64,000 nt of DNA from Massariosphaeria phaeospora. Taxonomy: Eukaryota > Ascomycota > Dothideomycetes > Pleosporales. This document shows, one piece after another, positions 11,425 to 21,267 of the stretch. The stretch covers positions 186,001 through 250,000 of the forward strand of contig JAADJZ010000010.1 in NCBI GenBank assembly GCA_011032825.1, written 5' to 3'. The notes beneath the pieces are model-generated. The model made no database searches. It saw only the letters and a program-made list of their open reading frames with translations, and was not told the origin of the DNA. Numbering within the stretch: the first letter of the stretch is position 1; the number at the start of each line of letters is the position of its first letter. The position numbers were made by a program, and so were the translations under genes.

Positions 11425-12271
11425 ATGCGAACCCCGCGTCCCGACCGCCATTCCTCCATTTCTCGAATCCCATCTGCATGGCCTGTTCAACATTCAGTTC
11501 TCTAGATGCTCGGACGGCGGCACATATTTTTCTTTTCCCAGGCTCCTTCATTCGTGTTTTTTCTGTTCCGAATGGACACTCGGTATACATGTAATACTCC
11601 TGTCCTGCGATTAGATGAAATCGACTACCGGCCGGGGCACGCATACAGCGAGCGCATATCATAGAGGAGGGAGGGTCACACAGAGGACATACATATAGTA
11701 GACATGGTCCTAGTTGATCTACCTGCGGTCCAACGAGGATGATAATCTAATCTAATGAAACCCATATAAACTTACTTTGTTGTTCACCGATTGTTTTCTT
11801 CTATGACGAGATTCGACTGATCCATAGCGAGTAGTCAGCCTGATCTAGACCCACAGCAAGATAAGGCTATAAGATAAACAATAGCTAGCTGCCTTTACCC
11901 TAAAGGACGTCCGTTACACTTGATCAAGGCTGAAGATGAGACTGTTAACTTTTCTTCTTCTGTATCTTGGCCGGTCGTGCTTGCGTCTAGCAACAAGGTG
12001 GGTTATGGCGGCTTGTATTGTACTGTACTGTACTGAGCAGTGAAAGAAGAAGGAACTGCACAGTGGAATATATACGATGGAGTAATATTGTGATAAATAC
12101 CACACCCTGTATTACCATCCTCCGCTAAAAGAAACGCGAACCAATCAAGAAAACAGACAAACAACACACCCGCACCCACTCACATCCCTCTGAATACAAT
12201 TCTATCCAACCCGCTCCCAGCACGACACCCCACTCTACACTGCCCCTCAACTAACTTAGGTGCCTATCACA
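11425..12271. other. Intergenic, 3' flanks of convergent genes
   Basis: There is no coding signal. A short GTACT repeat tract lies near 12018-12035, and the region is otherwise unremarkable. Confidence 0.6.
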
Positions 12272-13853
12272 TCACGCACCCTCCGTGCACCACTCCACGC
12301 GCACCCCCAGCGCATGCAAGCGTCGCGTTGCGCGCGCGACGTTCGTCTCGTCGGAGTCGTGCGGGGCGGGGAGGTCCTAGACATGCGATGTTAGATGGTG
12401 GTGTTGGAGAGAGAGAATGAGATAGAGAGGTGAAACAGGGGGGGGCCGGTGTTGGGATTCGGTGGTGAGACAGCTGGGTATGTCATCGGTCGAGCGAGAC
12501 GTACAGGGCAATATCGTGGTGATAGGCATAACAAAGTAGAGGTGCAGGGAAGTCACTACGGAGTGGAAGCGTGGAAGCGTGGAAGGGAAAAAAGGGAAGA
12601 TCGAGAAAACACGTGTATGTGTCTCCCCTGGGAATTCAGAAAAAAAAGACGAACAAACATACCTCGCAGACCATACCCACTGCACCACCATCCCCGCCAC
12701 CCCACCCCCTCCTTACCAACACCACCCTCTCCAACACCCCCACCTCGCCATCCCCCCTCCCCTCAACCAACGACCACAAAATCTCAAACGCCGCCTCCAC
12801 GTCCCTCGCGCGAATCCACAGATCCCTTACTTTCCCCCCCACCAGCACATACTCCTCCAGCACCTCGGGCAGCAGCTGCGGCCAATCGAGCTCGAGGCGC
12901 TCAATCGGCGCCTTGCGCATGAAGTCCTCCAGCGCCGCCAGCGTCTCCTTGTCGGGCGTGTAGGCCAGGGCGATGGCGAGGCGGCGCAGCGCGGCGTGCG
13001 TGTGCAGCGGGGCGAGCAGCTCCGGGACGAGGAACAGCGTCGGCGAGCACGCCGGGCGCAGCGGCTCGGTGACGGAGAAGGAGGCGAGGTGGTTCATGGT
13101 GCGGAGGACGGCGCCGGTGAAGGACTGCGGTTTGGACGTGTAGGCGCTGTGCACGTGCGGCGTTGTTGTGGGCGTGAGGAGCGTGTACTGCGAGACGAGG
13201 GAGAGGCTGGAGAGGTGCTGGAGGCTGGAGAGGATTTCGGCGGTTTCAGGGGGCGAGGAGGAGGTGAAGCCGTCGAAGGAGAAGGATCGGAGTTGCGAGA
13301 GGGCGGAGAGGAATGTTAGGCTCTGGTAGTGGAAGTTGCCCGCTAGGCCAAGATGTTGTAGATCTGGATAGAGGGGCCCCAGCATCTCCAGAACCTTGCC
13401 CAGGAAATTGCGGTAGAGAAACGATTGCTGGTCTTCCAAGGCCCGCAGGGTGAACAGTTTGACCTTATGCACTTTCTGCAAGGCTGCCTGTAGCCGTTCG
13501 AGTTCCTGCCCATACAGCTCCCAAGCCAGTAGTCGAGGCACGGAGCTTTTCTGCATGGCATCGGCCGCGTTGCCCAACAAGGGCTCAAGATCAACATCAT
13601 GGAGTTCGAGGACTATCTCGCTCACGTGGTGGAGATAGTTGCTAGGCGTAATTGCGAGCCACCGGTAGAAGGCGGATTGTCCGTGGAAGACCAGAGGCCG
13701 TTGGAACAGGAATTTGCGAGCTTCGGTGTAAATTTCATGGCAAGTTCCTAGCAGTTGCGGGCCGTTGGAGGGGTGTGATAGCGCCTGGCTGTAGATTTGT
13801 TCCCGAAGCTCGAGCGGAAGAGATAGAAGCGGAGGAGAATTGGCGGAGAGCAT
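12272..13853 (-). CDS. F-box-like / leucine-rich protein, function unknown
   Basis: I call a 431-residue protein in two exons, 13853-12663 and 12376-12272. The 286-nt intron is unusually long for this window (GTATGT donor, CTAAC branch point, TAG acceptor). The last exon encodes DLPAPHDSDETNVARATRRL and a short tail to a TGA; its codon choice and frame fit argue that it is real. The opening LLSLPLELREQIYSQAL is the helix that starts F-box-like domains of the large fungal families. The middle is leucine rich without clear repeats. The open frame continues upstream to 14168, but that extension looks non-coding. Substrate and partners are unknown. Confidence 0.75.
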
Positions 13854-15450
13854 CGTAGTGAACTGCTGAGAGTGGACAGGAGAGAACAATGAGTTGTATT
13901 GTACTTGCAGTGGCCGATAGCGAAGAATACGATTTGTCAGTGGTGCATGAAAGTTGAAGTCTGGATGGTGGTTCGAAGCCTGGGTCCAATGCCAACGTTG
14001 CGTGCTCAGGATTGCGGCGTGGTTCAGGTACCTTGGTGCCTTCTGTAGCAATGTAGATGCTGCCTGAGATGTATTAGAGATGTAGCTTCCAAAGGATGGA
14101 ATATCGAATATGGTCTCAAGTAGTAGTGGAAAGTGCGATCGGTCAATACGGGAATAGCTCGAGCCCACTGACTTGAGCGCCGGTGAGCCTGACGTAACCT
14201 TAAGTATACCATGGCTCAGGATTCGGCTGCGTATGCCCTTGTTGTGACTGCAATGTGAGATGTGTCCGGTAGTGATTATGTTACAATCTTGTTAGAAACA
14301 TTGCTTTTCTTCAAACTGACATTTCGCCATGCTGAAGTGACGTATACCTCGTGCTTTGTCCGCTATGTGGCACTCTGCAGCCCTAGAAGGAACTCGCATA
14401 CGTGACCGTGTCGGTACGAAATCTGGTGGTATTGCTTTGAAAGTTCGCATGGCGCATGAGAATCGACGAACTGGGAGATAAGACATATAATTCCCACGCT
14501 CGGCCAATAGTGGCTGTCAACGCAGAAGCAACCGTAGAAGCATGAGAGAATCGGCAACCGAAAGAAGCAAATCAATACTTGCATTCGCAACAGCTTGCTA
14601 GAACGTGAGAAGCAAGGCTCTCCATGTGGGTCCAGTGGGTGACGTCCAGGGCTGATGTTGGCCCAACATGGAACACAACAGATGTCAACACCAACGCCCG
14701 AGCTCTGCCGAAGCAATCACATCGACATATACGCGAATGGCACTAGTCAATTACCAACTACAGTTGTCAGAGCCAGATCCGGGCATAGGCGGAGACATCA
14801 TCGTAGCACAAATGGCATGGACGACACGCAAAACACCAGCCATCATGATGCATGCCTCCATGACGGATCATACGATGAATCAGACCACGGATGTACTTGT
14901 CGACATTTGGAAAGAATGAAACTTTGTTTTTGCTCTTGACAGTGGCGGGAGCGGGCCTAGCTGGAACGACGTCGGCCCGCTGGAAAAGAGGCTGTTCGCA
15001 GAAGTTTGCGCCCACATGCGCGCCGAAACCTAGAGTCAAGAGTTAACCGATGGCCCAAGCCCTACCGAAACTGAGGAATATTGGGCAGCCAGGAAATACG
15101 GCAGCGCGCCTCGGTGCCATCCACATCCCCTAATTCCTCGCCATGCAGTAACGAGGCGCATAGCTCAGCGGCAAGGTAGGCGAAGGGCGAGCGTGGAGTC
15201 GTGGAACAGACGCAAGTTCCAGATTCGCACAACTCTCAGCTCGATCCCGACCGTTTCTGACATGACGCCCAGATCGCAGCGCCGGCGGAAAAGCGGGGAG
15301 CTGCAAAGGGAAAGATATCAATAGTGAGGAAATGAGGAAATGAGGTGCTGTGTAGGGAGGATCGGGCTTGTACGACGGGCCTCGTGGACCTGCAAGCCGC
15401 CATGTGGTGCAACGGCTTGGGGCTTGAATTCCTGTAGGCATTCTGGCACA

Positions 15451-15470
15451 CAGCTCAGCTCAGCTCAACT
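15451..15470. repeat. (AGCTC)n pentanucleotide tract
   Basis: CAGCTCAGCTCAGCTCAACT is a short pentanucleotide tract. The same tract occurs in reverse complement at about 42601-42628. Confidence 0.7.
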
Positions 15471-16614
15471 CCGTTCAGCACAGCTCATCGGTCGAACAAT
15501 TGATGTGAGCATTATTGAGCAGAGTTGGGAGGAAAGGAAAGGTGGTCAAGAGAACTGGATGCGCCGATGCGAGTCGTGGCGCCGTTTGGCCCGTGCTAGC
15601 ATCGCGTCTGGAAGCTTGACCGCTTCTGGACTGGCCCAGAACACCTGCATATCAGATCCAGACCTTCTCTGTGCGACGGCACACCTTAGATCCGAGTCTT
15701 CCACTCGTATCCAAGAGCGCACGTCGGGAAATGTCTACTGGCTTTGGGATATCATATCATAGTAGCTTTGAACTGGCGCCTTCGCGACTTCACGACTGCA
15801 AAGTCGGACGCGCACTCCAAGACTGTATGCATCCATATCCAATGTAGCATCGTGGAGGCCTTCTTCCGCCAAACAGATGGCAACTGCCAGCCGAGCAATA
15901 TCTATACGAACATGCCACGACCCGTAGCCCAGATACAGAAGCACAGTGAAACTCCTATGCATATGCCGGCATACCTACCGCCATGAAAGGCGTCCCTCCC
16001 TCCATATACATGCATACACCGTACTGCTGTTTCCCGCCTCACCACGTGTCGACCCCATAGCATCGTCGTACCATCACCGTATAGCGCCATCCTTCCGAGC
16101 GGTCGCCCCGTCGGCCTTGTTCGCGTGGGTCCCTGCACGCACACCATTGTCCATACGGGCCTGAGTAACACAAGGCGACCTCCTTAACACCACGTGGAAG
16201 CGCCCCTTCGGGAAGACCCAAGGGGAAGAAAAGGGTCTGCTGGGCGTCATGTCATATCATCTCATCTTGAATGGGCTGCATGCACCTCGATGCCCGCGTC
16301 GGTTTATAGGCGAATGGGCATCGGTGCCGTTGAACGGTGGCCGTGTTCTATGCGATTGCCCGTTTGGGACGCACATGCAACGCAACGCTCCTGTGTGTGC
16401 TGCTTCGCTGTCTAGCAGTGACGAAGATTCGCCGAAACCTCCAGGTAATCGTTCTTCGTCCGCGTTCATCGAGCCTCTGTAAAATTCAGCATATTTAGTC
16501 CCCTAAATCAAATCATCAATTCCATACCCCTTCCCTCTAATTCCTCCCTCCCTCCCTTCCCCTCCTCAAACCCAGTAGACAGTGCCTCGCCACATTACTT
16601 GGTGGTACGATACC

Positions 16615-16630
16615 CGTTCGGTTCGGTTCA
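16615..16630. repeat. (GTTCG)n pentanucleotide tract
   Basis: GTTCGGTTCGGTTCAG is a three-unit tract, with its complement GAACCGAACCGAACCG about 80 bp downstream near 16700-16715. The pair could form a weak hairpin. Confidence 0.6.
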
Positions 16631-16759
16631 GTACCTAGTGAATGTTATTATTGCGCCCCAGCCAACCAGTAAATCCACTCCGTATTATGTGGTAGCACGA
16701 ACCGAACCGAACCGCGACCCCCCTTCAGCAAAACAGGTAGAAGGGGCTGGGCTGAAGCG

Positions 16760-16783
16760 AAACCAAACCAAACCAAACCAAAT
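16760..16783. repeat. (AAACC)n pentanucleotide tract
   Basis: This is a tract of AAACC units at least four repeats long, within 200 bp of the related GTTCG and GAACC tracts. Confidence 0.7.
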
Positions 16784-17308
16784 CACCACAGCCTCTCATC
16801 TCATCTCCTCCTTACCCACAACCTCGCTTGCGTCCACATTCCACGTGGAGAAATTCCCACTTACATGCCCAGCGACGCCACCCTGCACAGAACAAGTCTC
16901 AGACGTACGCATTCGCACACTCCAGGGGCAGAGCAGAGCCACACCATAGCATCGCTGACAAGACTGTGGCACAGCAATTCAAACCAGACCAGACGGGAAA
17001 TTTGAAACCCATCGGATGTATGCATAGTGGCTGAAATAGGTAGGGGTAACAAAGACAGGATTACTGACTCGCTGCTCTATAAACGGCAAATGAAATAAAT
17101 CCCTAATGAAGTCCGAAGGCATTAGAAGTACTTGTACATGCAGATGCTCTCGCTGACCGACCCGGTAAAAACTCAGCTTTTGATACATATTCAGCCCAGG
17201 GCTAACGGCAAAGCCAACCTTACGCTCCCCCTTCAAGATACGTAGAACCTTTCGGTAACCAGTGTTCCCATTGGTTTCCAGAACAAACCGAGCCACAACC
17301 GCCGCTGT

Positions 17309-18731
17309 CTACACCCGCAGAAGCTTGGCGGCATACTGGACCACCAGCTCGTCCGAGGGGAAGGCCATCTCCTCCAACTTCTCGGCGTAAGGCGTCGGCA
17401 CTTCCGCACCGGTAATGCGCGCAGGGGGCGCGTCCAGGTAATCGAAAGCGTATTCGCAGGTCAGCGCCATGATTTCAGCGCCGACACCATATGACGGGAA
17501 GCCCGACTCGACCACCAACATGTGGCCAGTCTTCTTTACAGATTTAACGATGGCTTCCACGTCCAGGGGTTTTACGGAGCGCAGGTTGATGACTTCGGCT
17601 TCAACACCATATCTCTTCTTCAATTGTTCGGCGGCAGCGAGCGACTGGCCGACGCAGCGAGACAGGGTGACGATCGTGAGGTCTTTGCCGGGACGTTCGA
17701 TCTTCGCTTTGCCGAACTAAGATAATTAACAAGCAGGTTCGCGTGGCTGGAGATCGGTGGGGCATACAGGAATAACAAAGTCGTCCTTTTGAGCAGCTTC
17801 GCTCATTGGGAAGGAAAGACCGTAGAGCAGCCTGTGGTAGTGTTAGGTCATGCGCGATCAGAGGTTGGCCAGAGGTCATACTCGTTCTCCAGGACAATCA
17901 CCGGGTTGGGATCCCGAATGGCAGCCTTCAACAGACCCTTCGCATCTTCCGCGCTGTAGGGGGTGACGACCTTCAATCCTGGGATACTGCCGTACCATGC
18001 TGAGTAGTCTTGGGAATGCTGAGCGCCCACTCCGGAGGCAAAACCGTTCGGACCGCGGAAGGTAATGTTGCAAGGTTGAGTACCACCGGACATGTAGTGT
18101 GTCTTCGCCGCGGAGTTGATGATCTGGTCGATGGCTTGCATGGCGAAGTTGAAGGTCATAAACTCGCACTATCGCTGGGTTAGCGACTAAAGGTCCTCGT
18201 CAACAGCCAGAGGTGCTTACCACGGGGTGCAATCCAGCCAACGCAGCGCCAACAGTGAGACCGGCAAAACCAGACTCAGTGATGGGACTGTCAATCACCC
18301 TCTTCTCACCGAAACGATCGAGCAGGCCCTTTGTGACTTTGTACCTGCATGCTCGTCAGCTCCATGTCTCACTGCAGTTGTTCCGTCCCCATTGAACAGC
18401 ATGTAGCCCGGGAATCTGTTTGAAGCTTCCTGCCACAAGTCTAGCTTCCACCTAAAGCTCAATCGAGTATACAGCGGGTAACATACGCTCCGTTGTACTG
18501 TGCGACCTCCTCTCCGAGCACGAAGACCTTGTCGTTCTGCTCCATCTCCTCGGCCATGGCCTCGTTCAGCGCCTCGCGCACCGTCATCTCTTTCGTGCCG
18601 CCGGAAGCATATCCCCGCCGCGCGATTGACGGCACCGCAGCTGTTGCGCGGAACGCGGGTCGGAAGGTGGGAGCGGACCTCGAAGCTGACAGAAGGCGCC
18701 CGGCGGGTCGCAAGAGCCTGGAGGCAGCCAT
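17309..18731 (-). CDS. PDB1: Pyruvate dehydrogenase E1 component, beta subunit
   Basis: This is the beta subunit of the mitochondrial pyruvate dehydrogenase E1 heterotetramer, which decarboxylates pyruvate with thiamine diphosphate. Five exons: 18731-18487, 18344-18221, 18168-17882, 17831-17768 and 17716-17309. Introns are 142, 52, 50 and 51 nt; the total is 375 residues. The N-terminus is Arg/Ser/Ala rich with no acidic residue for about 45 residues, as a matrix presequence. Mature sequence begins at [13 protein letters not shown]. Conserved stretches include [45 protein letters not shown] and VLENELLYG, each crossing or abutting a rebuilt junction. The C-terminal transketolase domain carries [15 protein letters not shown]. 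The first intron is almost three times longer than the others. Confidence 0.97.
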
Positions 18732-19395
18732 TGCGATAGCGTTGCAGGAGTAAAAGCTCGAGGAGAGGGGGGGAAAGGCCGTGGGCGACTGCTGACCGGC
18801 GAGAGAGATGTGGTGGTGATGGAAGCGGACGGACGACACTTTTCTTCGTTGCCGGTCTCTTTTCGTCGGCGGTCCGAAAAGTTGGTCCAAGCTCCGCATC
18901 GAGCCGTCGGAACCCCATCGCTGATAGACGACACTGCACACTTGTGACACGTCGGCAAGAGCTTCTCCGTAGTCCATTATATCGTAGTAGTCAGTTATAC
19001 TACCTTTGTGATCAGCCTCGGAATCCTGTTGTAGGAAATTGGCTTTGTTTCTACGACAACTTTCTAGCAGAGCTGCGAACCATAGATTCACATAGAAGCT
19101 AGAGCAATAACGTTGCTATAGAGGTTATTATGTAGTAGAGGCATATTTCTCTGTAAAATCCTACTTAAGATTCCATTAACGGTGCCTAATAATCAACCCC
19201 CCTAATTCCTGCTTATGATGTGCGAGATTGTAAGGCGGTACCTAACTAAGCTTACGCGCTCGGATTTATCCGGCACTACCACTTCACATCACTCCACCTT
19301 ACCTCAGCAAACTACCGCAGACCAATAGAGCACCATGCTACGCTTACCCCGATGAACTCTTGTCGTAAACAAACTGAGTCTCGAAGCGCGCCGTG
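18732..19395. other. Divergent intergenic region PDB1-F-box, with an AT-rich block
   Basis: The PDB1-proximal half is the probable promoter and 5' UTR. From about 19090 to 19260 the base composition turns AT rich, unlike the flanking genes. That AT-rich block forms the left border of the patch ending near 21260. Confidence 0.5.
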
Positions 19396-20355
19396 ATGGA
19401 GGAAACGTACCCTGGCCAACCCAATCCTGCAACATATACGAAGCAAAACATCCGCGACAACACTCTGGACAACGCGCAGCTGGAGGCACGGTGTCCGCTG
19501 GACAACGGACGATGCATCGACGCGTCCACGCCTTCCCATCATTCCGCCGGCAAGCTTGACCAGCTCCCAGCAGAACTTCTCATCAAGGTCCTGCTGTACA
19601 GCGACGTCCCATCGCTGACTCGTTTTCGCCGCGTCAACCGCCGCGCAATGCAGCTCGTGGACTCTGTTCCCCAATACGCCGCCATCATCAAGCACTGCCC
19701 TAATATCATCCGCGCCATTCTCAGCCTCCAAGCAGATGCGTTTGATTGCAATGCACTGTACGCAACTCTCATTACAAGCCGATGCTCGACCTGCGAGCGC
19801 TTTGGCGACCACCTCTACCTCATCGACTGCCGCCGAGTTTGCCACTTTTGCTTCACTCAGCGGTTAGAGTACTTTCCCCTCACAGTCGGTCGTGCATCAG
19901 CTTTCTTCACTTCCGACGGGGCGCAACAACGCCATTCCATTACTAGTCGCCAACGACTACGTACGGCGAACCTCCCAAGTGTCCTGAGCTTGCCTGGGCG
20001 GTACTGTACCGCCTGGGCCGATGGAGGGGGCAATTTGGCGCCGAAGCGGCTTCAGTTGTTCGACCGGAAGGCGGTGATGGAAGATTTGGCGGGGTCTGGT
20101 CGTCCAAAGTTGGACAAGACGACTAGAGAACCTCTTCGGTTTATGACCATCATCACTGCACCGTATCTATTCGATTATGGCCGGCAGGCTAACTGGGGAT
20201 ACTTCTGCATTGGCTGTAAAGATGAAAAGGAGGAGAACACGAGGCATTACAGAATCAAGTACACGAGGGAAGAGGTATTGGAGCACGTTGCAAGGTACGG
20301 GCCGGTGAAGGAGATGCCAGATATACCTCGCAGGTTTATGCATGTCATTCTCTAA
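19396..20355 (+). CDS. F-box domain protein
   Basis: This is a single exon of 319 residues starting at the ATG at 19396; the frame is also open three bases earlier from a GTG. The F-box motif lies at about residues 52-95: LDQLPAELLIKVLLYSDVPS, then TRFRRVNRRAMQLVDS. F-box proteins recruit substrates to SCF ubiquitin ligases through SKP1. A middle segment has paired cysteines (CSTCERF, CRRVCHFCF) that may bind zinc, followed by CIGCKDEKEE near the C-terminus, a layout seen in expanded fungal F-box families of unknown substrate. It is flanked by AT-rich DNA and followed at 115 bp by a truncated kinase-like ORF, so this may be an accessory gene. Confidence 0.85.
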   Translation: MEETYPGQPNPATYTKQNIRDNTLDNAQLEARCPLDNGRCIDASTPSHHSAGKLDQLPAELLIKVLLYSDVPSLTRFRRVNRRAMQLVDSVPQYAAIIKHCPNIIRAILSLQADAFDCNALYATLITSRCSTCERFGDHLYLIDCRRVCHFCFTQRLEYFPLTVGRASAFFTSDGAQQRHSITSRQRLRTANLPSVLSLPGRYCTAWADGGGNLAPKRLQLFDRKAVMEDLAGSGRPKLDKTTREPLRFMTIITAPYLFDYGRQANWGYFCIGCKDEKEENTRHYRIKYTREEVLEHVARYGPVKEMPDIPRRFMHVIL

Positions 20356-20469
20356 TCTCGTAATGCCTGAAGTCCCTAATTAGGTCCTTCAGTCGCGCGA
20401 TGTCGTGTCGCGTCTCGACGTACTCATTAGCACTCGCCCGACGCGTAGGCGGGCCATCACTTTGTAACA

Positions 20470-20874
20470 ATGACACCATACATCCTCAGCGACGCATTTC
20501 GTCTTTCCCAGGTTTCACCATATCAATCGATCAGCGACGCCGGCGTCGGCCCCAAGTTTCTAGGCCATCTCACCGAGGGCAAACACGGGCGCGTAGTTGG
20601 CTTCGTTGCCGAATGGGTGCCCGGTGCGAGGGCCGCGCAACCAGACGATATCGACGGCTGTCAGAAGGCTTTGGGCCGGTTGCATGCGCTCGGTATCAAG
20701 CTGGGCGATATCAACAAGCATAACTTCCTTGTGCGGGAGGGGCATGACGTGGTTTTGGTGGACTTCGAGATGGCGGAGCGCGACTGTCCGGCCTCGGAGC
20801 TCGAGGATGAAATGAGCGCCCTTAAAAGCAGCCTAGGGGAAGCAGGTTTTCGGGGCGGAGTGGAAACTGTGTAG
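20470..20874 (+). pseudogene. N-terminally truncated protein-kinase-like fragment
   Basis: The ORF encodes 134 residues resembling the C-terminal part of the fungal kinase-like family that databases often mislabel as alpha-galactosidase A. It contains YQSISDAGVGPKFLGHLTEG, a hinge-like VVGFVAEWV, a catalytic-loop-like LGDINKHNFLV and a VDFE in the DFG position. The glycine-rich loop and the ATP-anchoring lysine are absent. Only 115 bp separates it from the preceding F-box stop, so there is no room for the missing lobe. The frame is intact. It may be a decayed copy or a small expressed pseudokinase; I favour a remnant. Confidence 0.6.
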
Positions 20875-21267
20875 GAGAAGTGACAGGTTAATGACATTCT
20901 TTCGAAGGCATTCAATAATTGCACCTAGATAGGCTTTGAGTTATTCTTAATTGTAACAAAGTTGGTAATATTCTCTATTTAATATTATACACGAAGGAAC
21001 CAATTCTATTACAGAAATAGTTAATACAAGACTGTGTCTAATTGTAGGTTAAACAACACTTGAGTTAGATAAATTCTCAAGAACTCTTTACATAACTATC
21101 TAACCTATTATAGCACATAGTAGCTATTAACAAAGAGGAATCAACTAGTAAGGCAAGCAATACAGCTTTATATGAATTGTAGATAAACCTATATACGCAC
21201 AAGTGTAGACCTCTATCGCACATCATAGCCGGTCCACCTATACTACCCAGTTCTCGACCCATGCATT
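20875..21267. other. AT-rich intergenic block
   Basis: Strongly AT-rich sequence of about 330 bp (20900-21230) contrasts with GC-rich genes on both sides. It is consistent with decayed, possibly RIP-mutated, repeat DNA. I see no gene and no terminal repeats. Confidence 0.55.

Larger units (their letters stand above)
13854..17308. other. Long gene-poor region (3.4 kb)
   Basis: Several short open frames exist (for example 14668-14919 on plus and 15130-15441 on minus), but none carries a recognisable domain or a convincing splice structure. The segment includes pentanucleotide tracts at 15451-15470, 16615-16630 and 16760-16783. Pyrimidine-rich, CT-repeat sequence is frequent around 16520-16590. 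It could hold a non-coding transcript, which I cannot demonstrate. Confidence 0.5.

Noticed and set aside
10816..11493. 225-residue frame antisense to ERG6
   Set aside because: It overlaps the conserved third exon of ERG6 and has no family signature.
13854..14168. 105-residue N-terminal extension of the F-box-like protein
   Set aside because: The frame is open, but the sequence lacks conserved character and the F-box-like helix begins right after the ATG at 13853.
14668..14919. 83-residue plus-strand frame in the gene-poor region
   Set aside because: Met-rich, with no recognised family, no signal peptide and no conserved neighbours. It is not distinguishable from a chance frame.
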